Source: Cryptomeria japonica (lineage: Eukaryota; Streptophyta; Pinopsida; Cupressales; Cupressaceae). Taken from it: 64,000 nt of DNA. The translations under genes were made by a program, and so were the position numbers. The stretch lies in contig NC_081412.1 of NCBI RefSeq assembly GCF_030272615.1, positions 683,714,583 to 683,778,582 of the forward strand, read 5' to 3'. The notes beneath the pieces are model-generated. The model did no database searches. It was not told the origin of the DNA and saw nothing but the letters and a program-made list of their open reading frames with translations. Shown here one piece after another: positions 36,965-48,292 of this stretch (position 1 is its first letter; the number at the start of each line of letters is the position of its first letter).

Positions 36965-38353
36965 TGAGAGAATGCAGTCCCTTCATACCTTTACCGATTC
37001 ATTTGAAATAGATGCACCTAACTCGGTAGGTAAGGTGCTTTCTTCATTGGTTGACACATTTTCCTTCTTTTTCCAAATTATCTATAATTTGCTTCTTATT
37101 TCCTCAGTATCTCCTTTGGGTTGATCTTTGCAATCTTAGGCCAAGTGTCCAACTTTGTGACAATGAAAACATGCCATACCAAGATTTCTCCATGATCTTC
37201 GGTTGTTCATTCCAAACCTTATAAAGTAGTTGACACTTATATGTCCATATCTTCCACAACATTCACACCTTATCCTTGTATTGTAATCCCATGGTACTAC
37301 AGTATACTATCGGTTGATATCTATGTGAGTTTGGTAACTTCTAGAATTTGCTTGATGTGAAGACCACATATAGTTTTTCTGCTTAAACCAACACTTCTCA
37401 GTACTATGACCATATCTATTGTAGTTTTTGCAAAACGCCTTGAATTTTGCCTTCTAATAATTTCTAACACACTTAGTCCTACATTGATTAGATGTGTGAC
37501 AATACTTATTGCAATTGTAACAATAACCATTCGACCTAGTGACATTCGGTTGCTTACCTTTTCTGATTTGGCACATGTTGGTAGTATGTCCTTGTTTTCC
37601 ATAGTAGTTGCAAATAGGCTTCTTTCCTTTGATGTTATTCTTGTTTCCAAATTGTTTTGATGATTCTCCTCTCTCAGTGATGTGGATTCCTTTCTTGGTA
37701 GAGTCTTTTCCTTTGTAACCGAGTCCTGCATCCTTGTTGGGTCTTCTTGTAGTTAGTTTCTCATCCAAAATATTTGATGCTTCATAACTTTTCTTTAGTG
37801 TTTCTTTGGATTTCTTCTCTGTTTCAAGTTCATCAGTCAATCTTGATATTTCAAGTTTCAATGCTTGATTCTCATTTTCTTTTAGATTTGCTTCATGATG
37901 TGCATAACCCAATTGATGAGATGGATTTTGTTGAATTCCAGTCATCCTTGTGATTTCATCATTCTTTTAAGACACGAATGCTTCAAGCTATTGTTTTTCT
38001 CTTTTTGTATCTCTTATGTTATCCTCGGTTGTCCTCAATGCATCAAGATTTTTAGTCATCTATGTGCTGAAATGCTCATGTTCTCTTTTCATTGCTTTTA
38101 GTTGATCAGTCAGTGCTTTGTTCTTTTCTTTCAATACTCCAATCATTTCTTTAGTCTCTTCAGATATACTATTCTTAGATGACGTCTCAATTTGTTCCAC
38201 CAGCTCTTATGAGTCCTACAAATCATTAGACAATCTTATTCTAACTTTCAGTGATTTTTGCATTTGTTTCTGCATGTCTGCAATCACTTGATTAGCATGA
38301 TTCAATTCATTTTGAAGATTCACAATTCTCCGAGATTGCTTGTAGCCTTTCAT
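36965..38353 (-). pseudogene. ORF1 of element 3: coiled coil plus zinc knuckles
   Basis: ATG at 38353 (MKGYKQSRRIVNLQNELNH), about 50 bases past the PBS. A Glu/Lys/Leu-rich coiled coil runs to about 37750. Damaged knuckles follow: CNYYGKQGHTTNMC and CYNCNKYCHTSNQC (37454-37600), then more near 37400, 37250 and 37150 (CFHCHKVGHLA). Several TAG stops and a frameshift near 37450 break it. As in element 2 there is no capsid domain. Likely RNA-binding and packaging role; inference. Confidence 0.8.
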
Positions 38354-38401
38354 TGATAAGATCTTTCTCTTTAGGTAGTTAAACCCTTTTCCAAGATTGA
38401 A

Positions 38402-38414
38402 GCTCTGATACCAA
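38402..38414 (-). promoter_or_regulatory. Primer binding site of element 3
   Basis: TTGGTATCAGAGC on the - strand next to the 5' LTR, a perfect initiator-Met tRNA complement. Confidence 0.93.
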
Positions 38415-38415
38415 T

Positions 38416-39611
38416 TGTTAGGTCCAATATGGAAAGCTAATGTATTGAGAGGGTACGGGTGAATCAGTACTTCAAAACTTTTCTTCAATAATAACTTTAC
38501 TATTAAACATAAACTGGATATTGCTGAAACATAATATAAAGCTAAAACATATAAATAACATTCATACATGTTTCACTCCATAACACATATATTTTGGTTA
38601 CGCAGAAACTCTTTGTTAGAGAGAAAAACTACGATGGGGATGACACCCACAACTTCACTACTGCAATAATAAAGGTTGCTTGGTTAGAGCTACATGTTTA
38701 GCTATTTCTGATAGCTTACCCTGTTAGGAGTATCAAGATCTTTAGATCTACCTTGCTAAAGGATTTTACAACACTTATATTAAATATTGTACCTGGTTAA
38801 AGGCTTTACAATTTATAGACTTTGTTAGAGTCTTTTACCCTGTTAAAGGTTTCTCTTACAACTCAAAATAATACAATCAAAATCTTTACAAAATATCTGC
38901 AACTTCACATCTCAAATGTTATAGCAGATTCTCTGTGCTCAATATGAAATTACCTTGCTCATAGCATACCTCGATAATTGATAGATCAACTCGGTAAACC
39001 CTTCTATTTACTCTGTTTGTTAACTATTCTCTGAAATCTTTCTCGGTGACCTCTGAATATCTCTGTCAGTCGTAATAGTCACAACACATTGTTCTTTCTC
39101 ATGATTTTGCCCTTCAGCTTATCTATCACACATGTCTTGCTTCATACATTTTGATCCTCATTTCATGCTGTATAAATAGATCTCTTATGACGATGATTTG
39201 ATCATGCTTCGATCTTACAAACATGATTCATTGAATGAATAACCATACAAATTATTTCATTGGATAGATGTCCTCAAAATCATACAAAATCTTAAGGTGT
39301 AATTTCCTATGTGATAATGCTTCCCTATTCCTCGATCTTGTAACACGTTTCTACATATGTGTCCAAGTTCAATGAATCTGGTAACACATTTCACTCGCTT
39401 CATATTAACTTGGTATACTATCTTTGCATCTCGGTAGACATAGAACGTTACTCAGTAGATAGCTAGGTGTATACTAAACTCTATGACTTCTTTCCTTCTA
39501 TAACCGACCACTTTAGTGCTTACCGACTGAGTATTTCGGTAGTATTAACCGACTATAGTATATAGGATGAATTTGGAGATAAAACTAATGACAACTTAGT
39601 AAATAGTAATA
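38416..39611 (-). repeat. 5' LTR of element 3
   Basis: 1,196 bp, matching 31635-32829. Its last bases read AATA, where the sister LTR has AACA. Confidence 0.95.
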
Positions 39612-39977
39612 GGGTTAAGCAAACCTGGGGTTAGATGGAATGAGTTAGGTTTAGGAGTGGTTAGGTTAGGTGGTTAAATGTTAGGAGAATAGGAAAAGGC
39701 TAATTAATTTCAACAACTCATGAATTTGATTTGTTTTAATTAATTAGGGGATTTAGAAGAAATTATTTTGATGGGGGGAATTAATTAATTTGAGTTAATT
39801 AATTAAAGGGGATTATTGAAATGAACCTGTTAAGTAAATCCTCAGATTTATTATAAGTAGATGAATGGGGGGAATTTAATCAAATTGTTAATGAATTCAA
39901 TCAAATTGGGAATGAGAATTAATTAAATAATTGCTTATTCAATTAATTATCTTCAGACCATTTTAAGGTGTATACTA

Positions 39978-40905
39978 GTAGATGTCATGGATGAAGAGTT
40001 GAGACAAATTGAGAAAAATCAGACTTGAGAACTTGTCCCTAGACCTGCAGATAAGAATGTCATAGGTACCAAATGGGTCTACCGGAATAAGATGAATGAA
40101 GAAGGTAAGATAGTCTGACATAAAGAAACGCTAGTGTGCAAAGGGTATGCACAAATGGAAGGCATTGATTTTGAAGAAAATTTTGCACCGGTTGCTAGGA
40201 TAGAGGCAATAAGAATGTTTTTAGCCTTCTCAGCCTATAAGGAATATAAAGTGTATCAGATGGATGTAAAATCTTCCTTTCTCAATGGTAATGTTGAAGA
40301 AGAGGTCTATATAGAACAGCCAGAAGGGTACCTGTTGCATGAAGATGAGATTTTTTGTATGCTGGTTAAAGAAAGCCTTGTATGGTTTAAAGCAAGCTCC
40401 CAAAGCATGGTATTCCCAGTTAGAAAAATACTTGAAGGAGCAAGGATTCCAGAAAGGGAATGTAGACAACAACTTGTATGTCAAGGTAAATGGAGATCAC
40501 ATGATTATAGTTGTTGTATATATGGATGATATTATCTTTGGAGGAGACAAGGACATCATGTGACAAGAATTTGTATATCAGATGAAGAAGGAATTCAAGA
40601 TGTCCATGATGGGTGAGTTGTCCTATTTTCTTGGTTTGTAGATCTAATAGTAGGTGAAAGCAATTTTTATCTCACAAACCAAGTATGCAAAAGACATGCT
40701 AAAGAAATTTCAAATGGAGGATAGCAAAATTGTAAGTACTCCCATGCTTACCAGTTGTAAGTTGAGCAAAATAGATGAGTCACCAGAAGTTGATCAAACA
40801 ATATATAGTTCTATGATTGGTAGTTTGTTATATTTAACAACATCTAGACCATATATTGTACAAGTCGTTTACATTGTATTAAGAATCCAAGTTGCTCCTA
40901 AATAG
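39978..40905 (+). pseudogene. Reverse transcriptase of Copia element 4
   Basis: Resumes with VMDEELRQIEKN, then [89 protein letters not shown] and the polymerase box [12 protein letters not shown] (Tyr codon at 40519-40521). A frameshift lies near 40370. Stops at 40639-40653 and 40903-40905 fall on family Gln positions (LGLQI; KQSH). The catalytic box itself is intact. Confidence 0.9.
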
Positions 40906-41470
40906 TCTCACCTAAATGTAGTTAGAAGGATTTTCAAGTATTTACAAGGAACTATCAGTTATGGTTTGTGGTATCCAAAGAAAGGAGACTTTTCTTTGTA
41001 GGCTTATACTAATGCAGATTGGCCAGGAAGTATAGATGACCACAAAAGTACAAGTGGAGCTTCTTTCTACTTAGGAGACCGGTTAGTATCATGGCACAAC
41101 AAGAAGAAAGATTTAGTGTCATTATCTACTACAGAGGTAGAGTATATAGAAGCTCCTACATGTTGTTCATAGGTTTTATGGATGAAGCAGACATTGAAAG
41201 ACCTACAGGTGGAGATACCAGAACCTATTCCAATCTGGTGTGATAACTCAAGTGCAATCAACATATCCAATAATCCAATAATGCACTCAATAAAAAAACA
41301 CATTACAATCAAGTATGAGTCCTTGAGGGAGAAGATAGCAAACAAGGAGGTCATAGTAGAATATGTTCCAACTAGTGAGTAGATTACTGACATATTTACG
41401 AAGCCACTTCCTTTAGGCCCATTTGAGTACTTGAGACAAAAGATGGGTGTTGTCCAACCATCTGGTAGAA
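40906..41470 (+). pseudogene. RNase H of Copia element 4
   Basis: RIFKYLQGTISYGLWYPK, YTNADWPGSIDDHKSTSGA, DLVSLSTTEVEYIEA, WMKQTLKDL, WCDNSSAINISNNPIMHS, HITIKYESLREKI and FTKPLPLGPFEYLRQKMGV. TAG at 40999-41001, 41170-41172 and 41380-41382 replace Gln. Confidence 0.9.
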
Positions 41471-41681
41471 ATTAAATGCATATGAGAATGTATGATTCAG
41501 GGGGACTCAACCATTTTTACTCTCTTATGACTCTTGAATCATGAAGCATAGACATAGGGGGAGTATGTGTCCTAACCAGATGAAGACAAGGGAGAGAATA
41601 TTGGTGTCAGACTAAGGTTCCCTTTCCCATTGTTGTTAAAGGGGCAGAGAAACTATAACTGATCATGTTAACATCAATGCC

Positions 41682-41692
41682 AAAGGGGGAGA
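41682..41692 (+). promoter_or_regulatory. Polypurine tract of element 4
   Basis: AAAGGGGGAGA immediately before the 3' LTR. Confidence 0.85.
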
Positions 41693-41693
41693 T

Positions 41694-43417
41694 TGTTAGC
41701 ATTGAGTTGTCATTGATTTCAATTGGTATTGCAGGCTACCAGTAAAGGTATATCACCCGATGTGAAGAAGGTTAAACAGGCATAAGGAAGATTAACATGA
41801 AACTGGTATGGTGGAAAACAAGTAAGATTTATGACTATTAGTAACATCACTGGTAAAAGGTGATATAAAGTTGTGTGTTGGCATGACAAGTTGTAACCGG
41901 TTTGAAGGTTGGTTGCTTGTTTATGATGAAGAGGAAGAATGCTAAAATGATCACAAACCATTGAAGGTGAAGATGTGCTACCGGTGTAGTGTGCACTATG
42001 GGTTAGCAAAAGGAGAAGGTCTCACCAGTAAGGGCTTATGCCGATATGAGTTTGTTGAATGTTCAAGAGTAAACTAACCTTGTGTCAGTGAGCTGAGTGT
42101 ATGACCAATGTGATGCCATGTGGAGCTGAGGTGGCAAGCATGTCGAGGTTGATGAAGTTTCTATAAACATAGTTGTTGGAATAGTTTGTCGACTTTAATG
42201 AAACAACCAAAAATCATTGGACAATAATAGACTGATAAGACTCATGGAAGAATGAATAACATAGAAAGATCAAGGAGTTCTTGGTGCCTGGATCGAAGAA
42301 AATAAATCAGATTGCAAGTGGACCTCGAGAAGGAAACAACTAGGCTATAAATGAGTCAACAGATTTCAAGGCCAAAAATCATGGTCGGGATTGCTATCTT
42401 TACCAAATATACATTGGATGATGGAAAACATGTACATATGTATTCCTCCAATGCAGGTGATCGATCCAAGATGAATTGGATTAGATCAGATGCAAATTTA
42501 GTTGGGAGAAGGAAACCCTAACTACCCTTAGTTTGAATTGATTTTTGGTGGGAAAGCTCAAGATTAAATATGATGACTTGAGACTATGATCAGTGCTGCT
42601 GAAGAGTGAAGGTAAGTATGAAATTGCTAAAAAATTTAGAGTCGAAGAGATAAGCACTTGAAGTATTTATGAGAAAGGATTGTACCGGTAAGGAGAAGCA
42701 AGGTAAACTGGTGTAAGGAACAAACTGGCAGAGTTAGCATAGGAGGTAGAGGTGAAAATATGGAGGAAGCAACATCTGATAAAGAGTCATTAGTGTGATT
42801 TGAATCATGAAGATATTGTGAGAGGAGACTTAGCAAAGTTAGGATTAGTAGCAAAGAAAAATAGCAGAGTGTGTGGAGGAAACATAAACTAGTAAGGTTG
42901 AAACTGATAGAGCAGAATATTGTAAGGTTGCAAAAATTCTTTTGCAATAGGGATCTAATTTGTATAACTAAGTTTTATATTGTTTTCACTGAGTTGGTGC
43001 TCAATGCAAGGGTTATAGCTCCTTTAGGTTGTAGCCTATAAATTGTGCAGGGGTTGGTGCTCCTTTGAGTCGGTGCTCATGAATTAGGGGTTCATGCTCC
43101 TTGGGTTTGTGCCATAAAACTATAATTAGATCTTTTACATTGTGAGGCTAGATTGGAGTAGAAGATCTCCAGTAGCTATTCTCACCAAGGTTTTTCCAAA
43201 ATTGGGTTTTCCTCATAAATCTGGTGTTGTGGGATGCATTCTTGTGTATGAGCTATGTTGATGTTGTAGCAAATCCTTTCACACACTTAGTTTGCATTGT
43301 TTGAGCTACCATTTATTAGTCAGTGTGTTTTATATATTACTAGTGTATCCCTATTGAAGGAAAAGTTTTTTAAATCACTGATTCACCCCCCCTCTCAGTG
43401 ATCCATTGTGTCAAACA
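41694..43417 (+). repeat. 3' LTR of element 4
   Basis: 1,724 bp, TGTTAGCATTGAG to TGTCAAACA, matching 24106-25799. Confidence 0.93.
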
Positions 43418-43420
43418 ATT

Positions 43421-44547
43421 GTGCTCCCAAAATTTTGGGAAAAAAGTCAAGGACCATGTGCATTTTCAACATGGTGCAACAAACATTTCACCAAATTTTT
43501 AGGTTCATTAGATATGATGATATTACAGCAAATCCCAAAGTTATAGCTTATTTCGAGGTGTTTTGATATGCGAAATCGGGCCTTAAAAGTTGAAATAGGA
43601 CATAATTAGGGTTTATGATTAAATGATTTATTGGAAGAATAAAATAAAAAGGGGCACACTTAGGGTAAAGTGCCCAATTTTATGTTGTGGGGAGTTATGA
43701 AATAGGACTTTAGATTTAATTAAATTAATTAATTAAAGGCTTCAAGTGAAATTACAATGCAAGATGCAAACACACTAAGGTGTGTGATAAACTAATTGTG
43801 AAATTGTAGCACCCTAGCAAGGGTGTACAATTTATGACACTGCAAACACACACAAGGTTCTTGCACATAGTATTTTAATTTACAAATCAACTATTCATTA
43901 AGGTGGAATCACCAAAATGGGGGTTTGACTAAAGCAAAATCCTACATAGCCACCCAAAACAATGGTTTTTAGCTAAGGTGCAGATTCAAATCCGAGCGTC
44001 GCTGTAATTTTTAGGATCAACAGAGTGCACAAAAAAAATTTCAAAGGAAAATTTCATGAAAAACCCCTGGGATAGGGGCGTGGTGCCCTAGTCCTATCCA
44101 GGACAAGGGTGTGGTGCCCTGTTTCTCCCTATTTTTACCAAGGTTTGTCAGAATAATAGGCTTCAGATCTCAGTTTCTAGTTCTGAAGGTATAGTTCTAG
44201 ATCTATAGAATTAGGATAGTGGCATAGAACCCTCATCCCAGACATTTCACCTCATATTTATAACACAAGTGCACCTCTAAATTTAGATCTTAATCTGTAC
44301 TTTTCATCAGCATATTAGTTATTCTCAATCTTGCATTTTCAGATTAGGGTTATTAGTGTATACTTGCATCTTTCCATTCTCTTTTTTGCAGTGAGGGAAT
44401 AGAACCCCTATAAGATAATCCTTGGATCTCTCTTCCTCACAAGAAGTAGCCAAAGTGCATTACCTCCCTAGGATCTTTTGTATTATGTGAGTTTGTATGT
44501 AAGAGTGGGCTAGGGTTTGCTTGCCTAGTCTTACATTTTCCCCTACA
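43421..44547 (+). repeat. Putative 5' LTR of Gypsy element Y
   Basis: Starts TGTGCTCCCAAAATTTTGGG, three bases after element 4, and ends TTCCCCTACA before a primer-site-like stretch. TCATATTTATAACAC near 44250 could be the TATA box. The matching 3' LTR would lie outside the window, so the left limit cannot be confirmed. Confidence 0.5.
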
Positions 44548-44550
44548 CAT

Positions 44551-44566
44551 CTTTGGCGAACCTGAC
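44551..44566 (+). promoter_or_regulatory. Primer-site-like stretch of element Y
   Basis: CTTTGGCGAACCTGACG shortly after the LTR end, a TGG-starting primer site common in plant Gypsy elements. The tRNA is not identified. Confidence 0.5.
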
Positions 44567-44762
44567 GTTAATCCAATTTAATTTTCATTGCATTGCATTG
44601 TAAGATCTAGGTTTATTATTTTTTCATTTTCCTTTATAAACATAAAATTCCAAAAAAAAGTGAAAAAATCAAGAAAATGAAAAAAGAGCTTTCCTTTTAC
44701 TTGTATTGTGTGTTTAAATTTCATTCAATTTTCATTTCAAAATGTGAGATCTTTATTTGCAA

Positions 44763-45439
44763 GATGTTCATACTTTTGATAATGTATGGAATTATATTTA
44801 TTATGAGTTTATTAAGGATGAATTAGATGAAGCTCTAGAAGAGTTTTTGAACCCTAAGCCTTCTAAACGCTCATTTTGCTAAAAACTAATCAACCTTGTT
44901 ACTATGCCATTTCGTTGTGATGAGAAAGATAAGTTGAATGATTCCTCTCATGGATACATTCCTATCAACTCCTCCACTAGATCTAACAACATGGTTTCTT
45001 ACAACAATTCCCTTTATGAGGATATGTCTATTTTTGAATCAAGAGATAAACCTTTCAACCGATATGACCATGCTTTGTTGGATTATGTCCTTGATGACTT
45101 CATTTCTTTTCATAAACCATCAAACAAAAACAATACATCTAAAAGGTTAATCAACATGATAAATGTGAAGGAACATAACACGCCTTTTTTTTCAATCCAA
45201 GGTGCTTATCCTTCCTCAACTTCATCTCTCCCTAATCAACCTTTATTCACTGTTCAAGGTGGATATAGTCATGATTCATTTAGTACTACTAACAAACCTA
45301 TCATTACTGTGCAAGGAAGAAATCCTGTTAAGATTCCTTATAACTATGATAAAAAATTAACTAAGGAGAATCATCATGTGGTTTCCCATACCTACAACAC
45401 AAGAAATAATAGGTAACCTAATCCTCCTCCAGTTATTCT
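44763..45439 (+). pseudogene. gag-like ORF of element Y, 5' part
   Basis: One frame runs from about 44763 (DVHTFDNVWNYIYYEF) through TAA at 44880, restarts at ATG 44904 and continues to TAA at 45414. Both stops are CAA-to-TAA type. The 170-residue piece has two FTVQG-like repeats (FFSIQGAYPSS, LFTVQGGYSHD, IITVQGRNP) and no known domain. The frame continues after element 5: PPPVI up to 45439 joins PTSLLDP at 63697. Confidence 0.65.
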
Positions 45440-46890
45440 TGTATGCGGGAAAAGTGGGTCAATAGAACTCAATATGTGAAAAATGTTTCAAAAGACTTGT
45501 CCACACACACACACGGGACTTCTTGGTGCAAGCTATGGAGTAACGAAGTATTACTCAGCTTCCCAAGGTGGGTCCCATAGTTCTCTATCTCACAATGTCC
45601 CTCAAACCAATGTTTTTGCTCTCAGATCATTGAGCAAAATGGTTTAGGGATGGCAAATGCAAGAACGAGGGATGCTTTGATAGATTTTAGAATGAAATGC
45701 ATCCTAAGCTATGCATGATCTTAAAATGCAATAAACTAGATTATAAGATGACAAGGTTAGCATGAATACTATCCTAACATGATATATTTAGTCTATGATT
45801 GAGCTAAATGATAAAGAAAGTATTCTAAACATGCATATTTAGACTAATTTCTATTTAAAAGAGAGGCTAAAATGATGAGCATAAAAATGATATGAAAGTT
45901 TGAATGTATTTAAGCATAAGTGTGATACTACAAATTTGGACGATGATCAAAATGGAGGAATGAGAGCTCTTATTTATAGCAAAAATAGGGCAATGGATGG
46001 TCAGGATTAAAAGAGTTGATCAAGGGTTGAATTTGAAAGTTGGGGATCCATTTTTGCAATTTGCACCAATGAAATGGTGACAAGTGTCAACATAGGGTTG
46101 GATTGAGAGAAGGGGTTGGAGGCATTAAATGCCTGAGAAGGCCTCATGGTCATCTAGAGATAAGGGTTAAGCTTAAGTTAGGCTTACCCAATGGATTAAG
46201 AGTTAATCCAAGGATAAACCTTTGTGCAAATGATTAAGAGATAATCATGGTCAAAGCATTAAAGGTTTGATGAGACACTTGGGTTGGATGAAGGTTGAGT
46301 TAAAATAAATTTTTTAACCATGTAAGAGGGTTTGAGTTAACCATTAATGGTTATGAAGACTTTGGGGATATTAAGTGGTTGAGGATTTGAAGCCTTTAAT
46401 GGTTATCAAAGACTTTAAGGTTTTGAGAAGTGACCTCCCCTTGCTTAGGGATGTGACAAAGTTTAGAAGATGGGTTAGGCTAATTAGAAGCGATTAGAAG
46501 AGTCTAGAATGGATTTAGAGATAGGTTTTAGGATGCAAGTGGGAGATGTAGGAAAATGCAAGTGGGTGGAAGAATAATAGAATTTAATTGAAATAAAGTT
46601 AATTTAATTCAATTTGGTTGCAATTTGGGGAAATTAAATAAATTAGATTTATTTAATTTAGGATAACTAATTTAATTAAATTTGAATTTAATTAAAAGTG
46701 GATAGGGGGATTTAATTGAATAAAATGATTTATTCATTAAATGGTATAGTGAATATAATTTAAATAAATTGAGTAATTTATTTAATTTAAATAGAAGAAT
46801 GTGGGTAATTTAATTAAATTGGATTTAATTAAATAGAGAAATGAACATAAAATATTCATTTAGGAATATGGTCATTTTTATACGTCTACA
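45440..46890 (-). repeat. 3' LTR of element 5
   Basis: 1,451 bp. On the - strand it starts TGTAGACG. U3 is packed with TTTAATTAAATT words (46590-46850). CTATAAATAAGAGCTC near 45968-45983 (- strand) is the TATA box. Confidence 0.95.
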
Positions 46891-47223
46891 TTTTGCACCT
46901 CTTTGAAGTGACGTGTGTGCACATGTTATTTCAAAGAAAATGATGTGTTATTGTGATTTATGATCTAATGCAATTTTTGTGTCACTCTTATGATTTGCAA
47001 ATCGTGCCCCAAATTTGATTTGATGGTGATGCCCCCTCGGGAGATGAATCAATATTTTGAAAATTTTGATTGGATTTGATGAGTTGTGTGTGATGTGTAT
47101 GATTTTGTCTATGTGAAATGTGTGTAAATTGATTCATCTCCTGATAATTTTCAAATGTTAGGGTATAGGGGAAACCACGACCACATTACAGGTCCGTTTG
47201 GCTAACCCTAATTTTATTTTTCT
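46891..47223. other. 3' end of element 5 and upstream region of convergent gene
   Basis: No ORF. GGAGATGAATCAA at 47040-47052 is repeated inverted at 47129-47141 (13 bp, perfect). It lies about 85-185 bp upstream of a + strand TATA box, so it may be promoter DNA of the convergent gene. Confidence 0.5.
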
Positions 47224-47224
47224 C

Positions 47225-47236
47225 CTATAAAAGGGG
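47225..47236 (+). promoter_or_regulatory. TATA box of convergent gene in element 5
   Basis: CTATAAAAGGGG is a canonical plant TATA box on the + strand, about 80 bp upstream of the ATG at 47307. It has no role in the - strand transcription of the element. Confidence 0.65.
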
Positions 47237-47467
47237 AAAAGGGCTTTGATTTGATTCATTTGTGCATTGTTGACTTTGGAGAAAGAGAATTTGGTCTAAA
47301 GTAAAAATGCCTATTCCGTATCATAGACACTGTTTTGAGCGCGTTCGGAGGTACTAGAGACTTGCAGCGTATGGACCACCAGTAAGTCAACTCGTTTTAC
47401 CCTCTTTTGATTTTTGATTTGGTCATTTTTGGTCCTTTTTTATTTTTAAAATTCGATTTTAGCATTT

Positions 47468-47922
47468 TAGCGTGTCCAAGTCATAGATTAGCACATACAA
47501 AATTTTAAGTAGCACATCAAGTTTATTTGTAGGGCTTCATCCGAAAAAAAAAAGGGTAGCGCATAGGAAATATAGGTTAGCGCAGGGGGTTAAAGTAGCG
47601 CATGTCATGCGTAGGGTAGTGCGTCAGGTCAGTAGGTTAGCGCGTAGGGTAGACCTCAGGCATAGGGGCCGCAGGGGTTCGCATGGGTAAGAGGTTTTAG
47701 TGCGTAGGGTAGACCTAGCACATAGGGCCTCACAGGTAGCGCCAGAGAGTTGTAGGTTAGCGTGTGGATAGGTTCTAGTGCATAGGGTAGGTTAGGTGGC
47801 ACATGGGGGGAAAAGATTAGCGTGTAGAGTTAGTCTAGCGCATAAGGTGAATATATTAGCGTGTAGGAAAAATAGCCTAGCGCATGGGGGGATTTTAGCG
47901 CAGTGGGTGTCTGTTTTAGCGC
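47468..47922 (+). repeat. TAGCGC motif array A
   Basis: Nine exact TAGCGC words between 47557 and 47922, plus many one-change variants (TAGCGTG, TAGTGC, TAGCAC), spaced mostly 20-40 bp with unrelated sequence between. It lies in the putative intron of the convergent gene and reads TAGCGC in that gene's direction. Confidence 0.9.
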
Positions 47923-48130
47923 ATTAGGAAAAAAAATTCAAGATGAGGTGATTTGTGAATTTGTTGTGTCGTGCTATCATGATTTTATGGGTTTGTCCAA
48001 TATGAGTGTCGATATAACTTGTTTTGATTTGCAATATTTCAAGTTATGTATAGATATCAATGTGGTGTTTTGATCAAAATATGATTTATTTGCGTACTTT
48101 GTTTCAAGTTCAATGTGTGAAGCCTAATTT

Positions 48131-48292
48131 GTGTTACAAGCTGATATGGGTTGGAAACTTGAGTTGTTTTACAAGCTGATATGGGTGGAAAACTTGAGTT
48201 GTTTTACAAGTTTATGTGATTGTGGAGACTTGAGTTGTGTTACAAGTTTTGATATGGTTTTTGAGAACTTGAGTTGTTTTACAAGTTGATAT
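48131..48292 (+). repeat. Tandem repeat, unit about 36 bp
   Basis: Four to five imperfect copies of a unit containing ACTTGAGTTGTTTTACAAG and GATATGGG, inside the putative intron. Confidence 0.85.

Larger units (their letters stand above)
31635..39611 (-). mobile_element. Pol-less LTR retrotransposon, element 3
   Basis: LTRs at 31635-32829 and 38416-39611, flanked by a perfect GGGTT duplication (31630-31634 and 39612-39616). The PBS at the right LTR and PPT at the left give - orientation. The 5.6-kb interior holds ORF1 (coiled coil, zinc knuckles) and ORF2 (about 1,110 codons), both homologous in layout to element 2, and no pol domain. By eye the LTRs differ at about 10 of the first 235 bases, so it is younger than elements 1 and 4. 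Confidence 0.95.
30990..39977 (-). mobile_element. LTR remnant split by element 3
   Basis: 30990-31634 plus 39612-39977, together about 1.0 kb, form a second insert in element 4. GTAG flanks both sides (30986-30989 and 39978-39981), and removing it joins the polymerase frame (KWV to VMDEEL). The composition and order of words resemble the Gypsy-type LTRs at 29248-30708 and 45440-46890, read on the - strand, so it is most likely a solo LTR. The right end lacks the canonical CA and is uncertain by two bases. Confidence 0.75.
24106..43417 (+). mobile_element. Copia LTR retrotransposon, element 4, with nested insertions
   Basis: LTRs at 24106-25799 and 41694-43417 (TGTTGGCATTGAG to TGTCAAACA). 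Without the inserts at 29248-30708 and 30990-39977 it is about 8.9 kb, normal for Copia. Gag, protease, integrase, reverse transcriptase and RNase H follow in order, and coding resumes in register after each insert. It is the oldest layer of this stack. The bases flanking the LTRs (CATAG left, ATTGT right) do not match, so no target duplication is visible. Confidence 0.92.

Noticed and set aside
47468-47935. CRISPR-like array
   Set aside because: The repeated word is only 6-8 bases, spacing varies and there are no long direct repeats. The context is a plant Gypsy element.
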